64,000 bases of DNA from JAIBJN01 sp963775625 (GTDB taxonomy: Bacteria; Actinomycetota; Thermoleophilia; Gaiellales; Gaiellaceae). Shown here piece after piece: positions 19,898-28,316 of this stretch (position 1 is its first letter; every line of letters begins with the position of its first letter). The stretch is taken from contig CAVZJM010000009.1 in NCBI GenBank assembly GCA_963775625.1, forward strand, positions 1 through 64,000, given 5' to 3'. Both the position numbers and the translations under genes were made by a program. The notes beneath the pieces are model-generated. The model saw nothing but the letters and a program-made list of their open reading frames with translations, did no database searches and was not told the origin of the DNA.

Positions 19898-20866
19898 TCA
19901 GAACAGCGCCACCACCGCCCCGGCGTCGGCCGAGCGGTAGAGCGCGTCGATCGCCTTCGCCTGGCCGACGGCGTCCTCGCGGCCGAGCAGCGGCTCGGCG
20001 CGGCCCTCGATCGCGGCGCCGAGGTTCTCGAGCTCGAGCCGGTAGGAATCCGCGGGCCGGAGCACGATCTCCTCGACGCGGTCCTCGGTGCGAAGCTCGA
20101 TCACCGGCGTGCGCGCGTGCCAGGGGTCGTCCAGGAAGAGCGAGCCCTCGTCCCCGACGATCTCGAGCTCGTCGCGCTCCGACAGGACGAACCCGCAGTC
20201 GAAGTGGGCCAGGACGTCTTCCGGGAACCGCATCGTCGCGGCGAAGAGGACGTCGACGCCGCTCTCGCCCAGCACCTGCTCGCCGAAGACGGTTTCCGGC
20301 TCACCCAGGAGGAGGCGCGACCCGCTGACGCAGTAGCAGCCGACGTCCATCAGGGCGCCGCCATCCAGGTCGGACGCGAGGCGCACGTTCTCGGGATCGC
20401 CGAGGCTGAAGCTGAAGGCCGAGCGGACGAGCCTGAGCGCGCCGACGGCGCCGTTGTCCACGAGCTCCTTTACCTTCGCCGTCTGCGGGTTGTGCCGGTA
20501 CATGAACGCCTCCATCAGGAGCCGACCCGCCCGGTCGGCGGCGTCGAAGGCGCGCTCGACCTCCTCGGGCCGCCGGTCGAGGGGCTTCTCGCAGAGGACG
20601 TGCTTGCCCGCCTCGAGCGAGCGGATCGACCACTCGACGTGGAGCGAGTTCGGCAGCGAGATGTAGACGGCGTCGACGTCAGGGTCGGCGAGGAGCGCGT
20701 CGTAGCTGCCGTAGGCGCGCTCGATCCCGTTCTCGCGCGCGTAGGCCTCCGCCCGCGCCTGCTCGCGGCTCGCGACGGCGACGACGTCCACCTCGTCCGA
20801 CTCCCGCGCGCCCGCGAGCACGAGCCGGTTGATGTGCGCCGTTGAGATGATCCCCCACTTCGTCAT
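19898..20866 (-). CDS. Gfo/Idh/MocA family NAD(P)-dependent oxidoreductase
   Basis: 322 aa. An N-terminal Rossmann fold (MTKWGIISTAHINR, where the usual GxGxxG is degenerate) with the conserved EKPL motif (GKHVLCEKPLDRR), then the C-terminal GFO domain (LMDVGCYCVSGSRLLLG). Members oxidise sugars, inositols or sugar acids. ATG 20866 overlaps the stop of the upstream xylulokinase by four bases, so it is the last gene of the sugar operon and probably oxidises or interconverts the transported sugar. The substrate is unknown. Confidence 0.85.
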   Translation of the reverse strand: MTKWGIISTAHINRLVLAGARESDEVDVVAVASREQARAEAYARENGIERAYGSYDALLADPDVDAVYISLPNSLHVEWSIRSLEAGKHVLCEKPLDRRPEEVERAFDAADRAGRLLMEAFMYRHNPQTAKVKELVDNGAVGALRLVRSAFSFSLGDPENVRLASDLDGGALMDVGCYCVSGSRLLLGEPETVFGEQVLGESGVDVLFAATMRFPEDVLAHFDCGFVLSERDELEIVGDEGSLFLDDPWHARTPVIELRTEDRVEEIVLRPADSYRLELENLGAAIEGRAEPLLGREDAVGQAKAIDALYRSADAGAVVALF

Positions 20867-22296
20867 TTCGCCTCCAAGGGTCGCAGTGCCGGATACAGGG
20901 CGCGGTAGCGGCCGTAGCCCTCCGCATAGATCTCTTCCCAGGCGGGTTCGGGCTCGATCGTGTCGCGCACGCGGACACACGCCGTGACCGCCTCCTCGAC
21001 GTCGGAGAACACGCCTCCCGCGACGCCTCCGAGGAGCGCTGCGCCGTAGGCGGCGCCCTCCTCGACCGCAGTCCGCTCGAGCGGCAGCCGGAGGACGGAG
21101 GCGAGGATCCCGAGCCAGAGGTCGCTGCGGGCGCCGCCCCCCGACGCCCGGCCGACGTCGATGCTGCAACCGAGCGAGCGCAGAATCTCGAGCGAATCCC
21201 GGAGCCCGTAGGCGACCCCTTCGAGCAACGCGCGCACGAGGGCGCCTCGGTCGTGGCGATGCGAGAGGCCCGTGAAGGCGCCCCGCGCGTTCGGGTCCGC
21301 GTGCGGCGTCCGCTCGCCGGCGAGGTAGGGCAGGAACATGAGGCCCTCCGCGCCCGGCTCCCAGCGCTCGGCCTCGGCGATCAGCCGCTCGTACGACTCG
21401 CCGGGAGCAAGCGCGTCCCGGAACCAGCGCAGCGCACCGGCTGCGGAGAGCATCACGCCCATCGCGTGCCAGGCGCCCGGCACGGCGTGGCAGAAGACGT
21501 GCGCGCTGCCATCCTGCTCGACGTCCGCGCGGGGGAGCGCGGCGAACACCACGCCGGACGTGCCGAGGACGATCGAGACCGGCCCCGTCGCAGTCACCCC
21601 GACGCCGAGCGCGCCGGCCGCCTGGTCGCCGGCGCCGGCCGCGACCGGGATCCCGGCCGGGGTCTCGGCGGAGCGGGCCGGCGACTCGAGCGCAGGCGGA
21701 AGCCAGTCCGCCGGGAGCTCCAGCGCCGCCAGCACCTCGTCACTCCACCGGCGGCCCGCCACGTCGAAGAGCAGCGTGCCCGAGGCGTCGGCGACGTCCG
21801 TCGCGCGCTCGCCGGTGAGCGCGAGCCGCACGTAGTCCTTCGGGAGCAGGACATGGGCGATGCGCTCGTAGTTCTCGGGCTCGTGCGCGCGGAGCCAGAG
21901 GAGCTTCGGCGCCGTGAAGCCGGTGAGAGCGCGATTGCCGGTGAGCTCGAGCAGGCGCGCGGGCCCGAGCCGCTCCTCGATCTCGCGGCACTCGTTCGCG
22001 GTGCGCTGGTCGTTCCAGAGAATTGCGGGCCGGAGCACCTGCTCATCGGCGTCGAGGGCCACGAGCCCGTGCATCTGCCCGGTGAGCCCGATGCCGGCGA
22101 TCTCGGCGGGGCCCAGTGCCTCGAGCGCCTCCTCGGCGGCACGGCGCCAGTCCCCGGGATCCTGCTCGGCCCAGCCCGGGCGCGGCGTCGCGAGCGGATA
22201 TTCGCGCTCGGCGCGCGCCACGACCTCGCCGGAGCGGCTCACCGCCAGCGCCTTCACGCCGGTCGTGCCGACGTCGAGCCCGACGAGCGTGCTCAC
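20863..22296 (-). CDS. xylB: Xylulokinase (FGGY family)
   Basis: 477 aa. Start GTG 22296 (MSTLVGLDVGTTGVKALAV). The FGGY N-domain contains GLTGQMHGLVALD and RPAILWNDQRT, typical of xylulokinases. The C-domain has the second ATP-site segment RASGGGARSDLWLGILASVL, and EEGAAYGAALLGGVAGG. It phosphorylates D-xylulose, or a related ketose, with ATP. GTGA overlap with the small upstream frame and ATGA overlap with the oxidoreductase show tight coupling in the operon. Confidence 0.88.
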   Translation of the reverse strand: MSTLVGLDVGTTGVKALAVSRSGEVVARAEREYPLATPRPGWAEQDPGDWRRAAEEALEALGPAEIAGIGLTGQMHGLVALDADEQVLRPAILWNDQRTANECREIEERLGPARLLELTGNRALTGFTAPKLLWLRAHEPENYERIAHVLLPKDYVRLALTGERATDVADASGTLLFDVAGRRWSDEVLAALELPADWLPPALESPARSAETPAGIPVAAGAGDQAAGALGVGVTATGPVSIVLGTSGVVFAALPRADVEQDGSAHVFCHAVPGAWHAMGVMLSAAGALRWFRDALAPGESYERLIAEAERWEPGAEGLMFLPYLAGERTPHADPNARGAFTGLSHRHDRGALVRALLEGVAYGLRDSLEILRSLGCSIDVGRASGGGARSDLWLGILASVLRLPLERTAVEEGAAYGAALLGGVAGGVFSDVEEAVTACVRVRDTIEPEPAWEEIYAEGYGRYRALYPALRPLEAK

Positions 22297-22448
22297 CGAA
22301 GCGCGAGGCCGACCGCGAGCAGCGCGTCGCTCGCGAGCGCCTCGTCGTCCTCCCCCGGAAGGCCGCTGACGCCGACGGCGCCGCGGAAGAACGTGAAGAA
22401 CGGGCCGAAGCCGAGCCTGCCGACCCCGATGGTTTCGGCGCTCGTCAC
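22293..22448 (-). pseudogene. Fragment resembling the C-terminus of GlcG/HbpS heme-degrading-domain proteins
   Basis: Between the permease stop and the kinase start lies a 51-codon open frame that begins at GTG 22448 and ends in a GTGA overlap with xylB. It reads VTSAETIGVGRLGFGPFF then RGAVGVSGLPGEDDEALASD. GVSGLPGEDDEALA is the C-terminal signature of the GlcG/HbpS family (usually about 140 aa). The N-terminal two thirds are missing. Either it is a relic whose retained 3' end keeps translational coupling to xylB, or it is a functional micro-gene. No ribosome-binding site stands out. Confidence 0.5.
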
Positions 22449-22458
22449 CGAGTCTCCG

Positions 22459-23751
22459 TCAGACGATGCCGCGGGCCGCCCGCCGTCGTTTCGCGTACGC
22501 GTCGACGAGCACAGCGGCTAGAAGAACCAGGCCGGTGATCACGAACTTCGTCCCCGAAGCCAGGCCCAGGAGGTCCATGCCGTTCTGGATCGAGGCGATG
22601 ACCAGGGCTCCGAGAAGCGCCGAGACGACGCGCCCCACACCGCCGAAGAGGCTCGTGCCGCCGATCACGGCGGAGGCGATGACGAGCAGGAGCAAGTTCC
22701 CGCTGCCGGTGTTTGTCGCAACCGAGCGGAGCCGGGACGCGAGCATGATCCCGCCGACGCCCGCCATGAAGCTGCCGATCATGAAGACCGCAATGCGGAC
22801 GCGATCGACGTCGATCCCGGCGCGGCGTGAAGCTTCGGCACTGCCGCCGACGGCGTAGACGTGACGTCCGAAGCGCGTACGCGCCGCGATGAACGACCAG
22901 AACACGAGGAAGATGAGGAGGATCACCGTCACCTTGGGGACGCCCCGGTCCTTGTTGACGTACCAGACGGCGGCACAGGTGACGGCGGCGAGACCGAGGA
23001 CCTGGAGCAGGATCACGACGGTCGGCTTCGCATACAGTCCGCTGGCCCTACGCGACCGCGCGGTCTGAACCTGCGAAAGGGCGAATGCCACCACGACCAC
23101 GCCTGCGAGCACCCAGCCCGCGGTGTCGCTCAGGAAGTCGTTGGCGATCCCGACCACCGTCTCGTTCTGGATCCTGATCGTCCCGACCTCCGATGCCTGC
23201 GTGGTGAGGATCAGGACGACGCCCGACCAGATGAGCAGCCCCGCGAGCGTGACGACGAAGGACGGCACGCCGGCCTTGGTGATGACGAGTGCCTGGACGA
23301 ACCCGATCGCCGTCGTGCAGAGGAGCGCGACGCCGATCGCCGCCCACCAGGGCCACCCGGGGTCCTCGGGGCGCAGGAGGAGCGTCATCACGACCCCGCC
23401 GACGGCGCTGACGAAGGCCACGGACAGGTCGATCTCGCCGATCAGGAGCACGAACACGACCCCGATGGCGATGGTGGCGATCGCAGTCATCTGGAGGAGC
23501 AGGTTCGTGAAGTTGCGCTCGGTCAGGAATGTGTCGTCCAGGAGGCCGAAGATGACCACGATGACCACGAGGCCGACGATGATCGGAAGCGATCCCAACT
23601 CGCCGGTGCGGACCCCCTGCCACCAGAGTCGCACGAAGCCGGACAAGGTCTCGGGCGAGGTCTCCTCGCTGGGCGCCGCCGGGGGGAGCGGCTCCACCGC
23701 GACGGCGTCAGGCTCCACGCCAGGATCCAGGTCGGCTTCCCGCTCCGTCAT
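22459..23751 (-). CDS. Sugar ABC transporter permease (XylH/RbsC family)
   Basis: 430 aa with about ten membrane segments and the family motif LLIGEIDLSVAFVSAVGGV near the middle, plus GGTSLFGGVGRVVSALLGALVIASIQNGMDLLG near the C-terminus. The N-terminal 40 residues are acidic and cytoplasmic. The start at ATG 23751 overlaps the ATPase stop by four bases; upstream in-frame codons belong to the ATPase gene region. It forms the channel for the sugar delivered by the binding protein at 24600. The end ARRRAARGIV is basic. Confidence 0.9.
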   Translation of the reverse strand: MTEREADLDPGVEPDAVAVEPLPPAAPSEETSPETLSGFVRLWWQGVRTGELGSLPIIVGLVVIVVIFGLLDDTFLTERNFTNLLLQMTAIATIAIGVVFVLLIGEIDLSVAFVSAVGGVVMTLLLRPEDPGWPWWAAIGVALLCTTAIGFVQALVITKAGVPSFVVTLAGLLIWSGVVLILTTQASEVGTIRIQNETVVGIANDFLSDTAGWVLAGVVVVAFALSQVQTARSRRASGLYAKPTVVILLQVLGLAAVTCAAVWYVNKDRGVPKVTVILLIFLVFWSFIAARTRFGRHVYAVGGSAEASRRAGIDVDRVRIAVFMIGSFMAGVGGIMLASRLRSVATNTGSGNLLLLVIASAVIGGTSLFGGVGRVVSALLGALVIASIQNGMDLLGLASGTKFVITGLVLLAAVLVDAYAKRRRAARGIV

Positions 23752-24536
23752 GTCTTGGTCGCCTCGGTGCCTTCCATGCCCGGAACGTTGTCGAGCGTGC
23801 CGGCGGTGATGGCGTGCACGACCTCTTGCTGCGTCGTCTCCGACCTCTTGAGCAATGCCACCCGTTGTCCGAGGCGGAGCACGGTGATCCGATCCGCGCA
23901 ATCGAAGACGTCGTGCAGGTTGTGGGAGATGATCACGACCCCGAGGCCCCGCTCGGCCAGGCGGCGGACGAGGTCCAGGACTTGACGGGTCTGTGCCACT
24001 CCGAGGGCGGCTGTGGGCTCGTCGAGGATGACGAGCTTCGAATCCCACATGACCGACTTGGCCACCGCGACGGCCTGCCGCTGCCCCCCGGAGAGGCCGG
24101 CGACGGCCTGGCGAACCGACCGGAGCGTCGTCACGGACAGGCTGTCGAGCGTTTCCCGCGCGGAGCGCTCCATGCTCGATTCGTCGAGCACGACCCCGGT
24201 GCGAATGCGTTCCCGACCGAGGAACATGTTGGCGACGACGTCGAGATTGTCGGCAAGCGCGAGGTCCTGGTAGACGACCTCGATGCCGAGCTTCGCGGCG
24301 TCGCGCGGGCCGTGGATGTCGACGTACGGGCCTTCGAAGTACACCTCGCCCTCGTCGAACGGGTAGATCCCGGCGATGCTCTTGATCAGCGTGGACTTGC
24401 CGGCGCCGTTGTCGCCGACGAGGGCCATGACTTCACCACGCCGAACCTCGAAGTCAACCCGGTAGAGGGCCTGGACGGCCCCAAAGGCCTTCGAGACGCC
24501 CCTGCACTCGAGGAGCGGGGTGTCAGCCGCTGCCAT
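23748..24536 (-). CDS. Sugar ABC transporter ATP-binding protein (single domain)
   Basis: 262 aa with one ABC domain: Walker A GDNGAGKSTLIKSI, signature LSGGQRQAVAVAKS, Walker B KLVILDEPTAALG, H-loop VVIISHNLHDV. Classical XylG/RbsA proteins have two fused ABC domains (about 500 aa); this one carries only the first and must act as a homodimer. It follows the binding-protein gene after a stem-loop and precedes the permease with ATGA overlap. Confidence 0.9.
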   Translation of the reverse strand: MAAADTPLLECRGVSKAFGAVQALYRVDFEVRRGEVMALVGDNGAGKSTLIKSIAGIYPFDEGEVYFEGPYVDIHGPRDAAKLGIEVVYQDLALADNLDVVANMFLGRERIRTGVVLDESSMERSARETLDSLSVTTLRSVRQAVAGLSGGQRQAVAVAKSVMWDSKLVILDEPTAALGVAQTRQVLDLVRRLAERGLGVVIISHNLHDVFDCADRITVLRLGQRVALLKRSETTQQEVVHAITAGTLDNVPGMEGTEATKT

Positions 24537-24552
24537 GCCCTAGCCGAGGAGC

Positions 24553-24586
24553 GGGGCGGGGACGCTGTTCGGAGCATCCCCGCCCC
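24553..24586 (-). terminator. Stem-loop between binding-protein and ATPase genes
   Basis: Arms GGGGCGGGGACGCT and AGCATCCCCGCCCC pair over 14 positions with one G-U around a six-base loop. No U-tract follows. The position just after the binding-protein stop suggests an attenuator or 3'-end stabiliser that lets the binding protein be made in excess over the membrane parts. Confidence 0.65.
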
Positions 24587-24599
24587 ACGCTTCGGTGGT

Positions 24600-25853
24600 T
24601 TAGCTGTTCTCCTGGCAGAACTCGGTGTCCGCCGTGTCGCCGGTGCAGATCTCCTCGATGGTGCGGAACCCGTCGGCGACCACTGTCTCGGCCATGTTCT
24701 CGGCCGTGACGCCGATGGGCACCAGGGCCACGTACGGCACGACGCCTTCGCCCTCGGGCGAGTCGGTGGCCTCGCCGGTGGCAGCGTCGATCCCGATGAC
24801 CGTGACGCTGGCACCACCGGATTCGAGCGAAGACTCGTACCCGGTCGCGACTTCCTGGAAGTCCTCGCCCGAGCACAGCGCCAGAGCGACGTCCGCCGCG
24901 ACTGCGGCCTCATCCGGGAACGGCTTGTAGACGCTCATCGTCTGGTTGCCGAGAAGGATGTTCTGCATCCCGGCCGCGCTCGCGTCCTGGCCGCTCACCG
25001 GAATTTGCCCCACGCCCGCGGCATCGAGGGCGTTGATGGCCTGCTGCGCGAGGTTGTCGTTGGCCGCGAAGACGGCGTCGACCTTGTTGTTCTTGTCGGT
25101 CAGGATCTGCTCCATGATCCCCTGACCCTCGCCGTCGGCGCCCCAGCCGGGGACGTGCTGATCGGCGGCCAACGTCCATTCGCCCGCGTCCACCTTTGCC
25201 TCGACGGTCTCGGCGTAACCCGCCCGGAACTGGAAGGAGTTGTTGTCCTCCTCGCCGCCGTTGAGCATCACGATGGCCGGCTTGTCGACGTCGAGGGCGT
25301 CGATCTCCGGCTCCAGGACCTCGGCCATCTTCGCGCCGACTGCGACGTTGTCGAAGCTGACGTAGGCATCGCCGCCGGAGCCACCGGTGTTGAACCGGTC
25401 GTACTCGACCACCGGCACGCCGGCCTCCTTGGCCTGGTCGATGAGCGTAGCGCCAGATCCTGAGTCGATGCCGACGAGCACGACCGCCCCCGCACCGTCT
25501 GCGATTGCCTGCTCCATCTGCGACTGCTGCGTTGCCACGTCTCCCTCGGCGTTGACGATCGTGCTCTCGACCCCGGCCGCTTCGAACGCCTCACCGAAGT
25601 ACCTCCGGTCGTCGGTCTCCCACCGGGGCGAGGTCGTGCTGTCGGGGAGGAGCACCCAGATGGGCTTGTCGCAGGTACCGCCGGCGGCGGCCTCGCCGGT
25701 GTCGGCGGCGCCGGTGTCCCCCGCGCCTTCGTCGTCGTCGTCGCCGCCGCATCCCGCCGCGACCAGCGCAAGGGCTGTCACAAGCGCCAAGAGGAGGACG
25801 AGCCCCAGTCGGCGCGCATTGGATTCGGTGGCTCTAAACGAAAATCTGCTCAC
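24600..25853 (-). CDS. Sugar-binding lipoprotein of ABC transporter (XylF-like)
   Basis: 417 aa. GTG start at 25853 with GAGGAGG site. The signal peptide (LGLVLLLALVTALALVAAGC) ends in a lipobox, then an acidic Asp/Gly-rich tether, then a periplasmic-binding type I domain (LLPDSTTSPRWETDDRRYF, VVLVGIDSGSGATLIDQA, ...SGQDASAAGMQNILLGNQ). The closest known theme is xylose/ribose binding. It is the first gene of the operon and is divergent from the ROK regulator. Confidence 0.9.
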   Translation of the reverse strand: MSRFSFRATESNARRLGLVLLLALVTALALVAAGCGGDDDDEGAGDTGAADTGEAAAGGTCDKPIWVLLPDSTTSPRWETDDRRYFGEAFEAAGVESTIVNAEGDVATQQSQMEQAIADGAGAVVLVGIDSGSGATLIDQAKEAGVPVVEYDRFNTGGSGGDAYVSFDNVAVGAKMAEVLEPEIDALDVDKPAIVMLNGGEEDNNSFQFRAGYAETVEAKVDAGEWTLAADQHVPGWGADGEGQGIMEQILTDKNNKVDAVFAANDNLAQQAINALDAAGVGQIPVSGQDASAAGMQNILLGNQTMSVYKPFPDEAAVAADVALALCSGEDFQEVATGYESSLESGGASVTVIGIDAATGEATDSPEGEGVVPYVALVPIGVTAENMAETVVADGFRTIEEICTGDTADTEFCQENS

Positions 25854-26073
25854 GGCTCTTTGCCTCCTCGTAGAACGACCCAGCCCACGTTGACGGGGGC
25901 AGCTTAGGGCTCTTCGGGGCCGGTAGCAAGGAAGTTCGGAGCCCGGGGCGCGGCGCCGACTCCCCCCGACGCGGACCGCCCGCGCGCGCGATTATTGCCG
26001 GGCTCGTGCCATATTCGCAGGCTGAGCAGGTGAAATTCGTCTTTTCGCGTGAGAACGTGTTGAATACCGCCCT
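25854..26073. promoter_or_regulatory. Divergent promoter region of the sugar operon and its ROK regulator
   Basis: This 220-bp gap must contain promoters for both directions and the ROK operator. Its right half is clearly less GC-rich (attattgccg, gaaattcgtcttttcgcg), as expected for promoter DNA. I see no perfect dyad of operator length and no convincing -35/-10 pair, so no exact site is given. Confidence 0.4.
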
Positions 26074-27291
26074 GTGCGTGACGCGATGACCGTCGAGCCC
26101 GGCACATTCGGAACGCTGCGGGAGCTGAACCGCCTCCGGGTCGTCGACGCGCTGCGGCGGGCAGGAACCGCCAGTCGCACCGATCTCGCGCGCACGACGG
26201 GAATCTCGCGAACGACGGTGGCGACGCTCGTCTCGGACCTGCAGGCGCGGGGCCTGATCGTCGAGATGCCGGACGCCCGGGCGGAGCCGTCGGGGCGCGG
26301 CCGCCCGCCGGTGCTCCTCCGTCTGGACGCAGCCGCCGGCGCCGCGCTGGGCGTCGACTTCGGCCACGGTCGAGTCCGGGTGGCCGTCGCCGACCTCTCG
26401 TCGACCGTGCTCGCGGAGCGCCTCGTCGAGCTCGACGTGGACAGCGCCCCGGAGGACGCGTTCGACACGGCGGCCGAGCTCGCGACGGACGTGCTCTCCG
26501 AGGCAGGGATCGACCGCAGCCGCGTCATCGGGGCCGGAATGGCGCTCTCCGCTCCGATCGACCGCCAGAAGGGCGTGCTCGGCTCGACGGTGCTGCCGAA
26601 CTGGGCCGGCATCCAGGCGGGCGAGGCGCTTGCGCGCAGGCTGGAGATCCCCGTCGAGCTCGACAACGACGCCAACCTGGGGGCGCTCGCGGAGGTCTCC
26701 TTCGGCGCCGGGCGCGGCCACGCCGACGTCGTCTACGTGATGATGTCCGCGGGCATCGGCGCGGGGCTCGTGCTCGACGGTCGCCTCTACCACGGCGCGA
26801 CCGGCATCGCCGGCGAGCTGGGTCACGTCCAGGTGCGCCCCGAGGGCGCGGTCTGCCGCTGTGGCAGCCGCGGGTGCCTGGAGACGGTCGCCTCCACCGG
26901 CGCCCTCCTCTCGCTCCTCCGCCCCACGCACGGCCCGGACCTGACGCTGCCCGGGATGCTGGAGCTGGCCGCGGACGGCGACCTTCCCGCCCGGCGTGTC
27001 GTCAGCGACGCCGGCCGGGCGGTCGGCAGGGCGCTCGCCGACCTCTGCAACTACCTCAATCCCGCGGCAATCGTAATCGGGGGCGATCTCACCCTCGCCG
27101 GCGATGCGCTTCTCGACGGGGTGCGCGAGGAGATCGACCGCTATTCGCTCCCCGAGGCGGCCCAGGCCGCGGCGGTCAAGGCCGGGGTCCTGGGCGACCG
27201 GGCCCAGGTGCTGGGCGCGATGGCGCTCGTGATCGCCGACACCGACCGCCTGCGCACCGCCGGCCTGGCGCCGATCGGTGCGCGCGGATAG
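26074..27291 (+). CDS. ROK family transcriptional repressor (XylR-like)
   Basis: 405 aa. The N-terminal winged helix (LNRLRVVDALRRAGTASRTDLARTTGISRTTV) is followed by an actin-like ROK domain. The sugar-kinase zinc motif is present: GHVQVRPEGAVCRCGSRGCLE, with conserved His and Cys ligands. ROK repressors release DNA when their sugar binds. Divergence from the sugar operon makes this its likely regulator. GTG 26074 is used; ATG 26086 is an alternative. It ends two bases from the convergent pyrophosphorylase gene. Confidence 0.88.
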   Translation: MRDAMTVEPGTFGTLRELNRLRVVDALRRAGTASRTDLARTTGISRTTVATLVSDLQARGLIVEMPDARAEPSGRGRPPVLLRLDAAAGAALGVDFGHGRVRVAVADLSSTVLAERLVELDVDSAPEDAFDTAAELATDVLSEAGIDRSRVIGAGMALSAPIDRQKGVLGSTVLPNWAGIQAGEALARRLEIPVELDNDANLGALAEVSFGAGRGHADVVYVMMSAGIGAGLVLDGRLYHGATGIAGELGHVQVRPEGAVCRCGSRGCLETVASTGALLSLLRPTHGPDLTLPGMLELAADGDLPARRVVSDAGRAVGRALADLCNYLNPAAIVIGGDLTLAGDALLDGVREEIDRYSLPEAAQAAAVKAGVLGDRAQVLGAMALVIADTDRLRTAGLAPIGARG

Positions 27292-27293
27292 GG

Positions 27294-28316
27294 CTAGGCC
27301 GAAGCGGACGGATAGCGCAGGATGCTCTCGGCGAGCTTCGAGGCGTCGCCGAAGATGCCCGCGATGGCGAGACCCTCGTCGGGCACGACGCTCCCCGGCA
27401 GGAGGGCCGCGAGGCGGATGGCGGCGGCCTTGCCGACGTGGCAGTCGGCCCCGATCGCGGCGGGGCCGCGGATCTGCGCGCCGGCCTCGACGGTGACATT
27501 CGGGCCCAGCACCACCGGCCCGTCGATCATGGCGTCGTGGTAGATGCGGCAGCCTTCCTCCGCCCAGACGCCGGGGGCGATCTCCTCGCCGGGGATCTCC
27601 ACCCGCACGTGGCCGAGCACCGCGTCGAGGATCGTGTTGCGCAGCTCGTCGAGATCGCCGACGTCGTTCCAGTAGGCCATCGTCGTGTAGGCGTAGACCT
27701 CCTCGCCCGCGGCCACCAGATTGGGCCAGACATCCTCGCCGAAGTCGTAGAAGGTGTCGGGCGGGATGCGCTCGAGCAGCTCGGGCTCGATCACGTAGAT
27801 GCCGCAGTTGGCCAGGTCGCTTCGAGCCTCGGCCCGTCGGGGCTTCTCCTGGAAGCCGCGCACGCGCGTGTCGCGGTCGAGGATGACGACGCCGTACGAG
27901 GACGGGTCCGGGACGGGCTTGACGGTGAGGGTTGCGAGGGCGCCGGTGCGCTGGTGGTGGCCCAGCAGCGCCGTCAGGTCGACGTCGTGGAGACCGTCGC
28001 CCGATGTGATGAGGATCGTCTCGTCGCCCCAGTAGTCCTGCAGCTTCTTCGTCCCGCCGGCGGTGCCCAGGAGCTCCGGCTCCTCCGACCACAGGATGGA
28101 CATGTCGAGCGCGGCACCGTCGCCGAAGTAGCGCTGGATCATCTCCGGGAAGGCGTGCAGGTTGATCCCGACCTCCGTGACCTCGTGGCGCCGGAGCAGG
28201 TTCAGGAGATGGTGCAGGACCGGCCGGTTGGCGACCGGCATCATCGGCTTGGGCAGGAAGTCGGTGAGGGGGCGAAGACGCGTACCGAGGCCGGCGGCCA
28301 TGACCATGGCCTTCAT
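27294..28316 (-). CDS. Sugar-1-phosphate nucleotidyltransferase with hexapeptide-repeat tail
   Basis: 340 aa. The nucleotidyltransferase signature MAAGLGTRLRPLTDFLPKPMMPV opens the protein; the motif GTAGGTKKLQDYW and a metal-binding aspartate in ITSGDGLHDVDL follow. The C-terminal 100 residues are left-handed beta-helix repeats (VVLGPNVTVEAGAQIRGPAAIGADCHVG). This architecture is typical of GDP-mannose or UDP-glucose type pyrophosphorylases; the exact nucleotide and sugar are not predictable. Four-base overlap with mtnA upstream. Confidence 0.85.
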   Translation of the reverse strand: MKAMVMAAGLGTRLRPLTDFLPKPMMPVANRPVLHHLLNLLRRHEVTEVGINLHAFPEMIQRYFGDGAALDMSILWSEEPELLGTAGGTKKLQDYWGDETILITSGDGLHDVDLTALLGHHQRTGALATLTVKPVPDPSSYGVVILDRDTRVRGFQEKPRRAEARSDLANCGIYVIEPELLERIPPDTFYDFGEDVWPNLVAAGEEVYAYTTMAYWNDVGDLDELRNTILDAVLGHVRVEIPGEEIAPGVWAEEGCRIYHDAMIDGPVVLGPNVTVEAGAQIRGPAAIGADCHVGKAAAIRLAALLPGSVVPDEGLAIAGIFGDASKLAESILRYPSASA

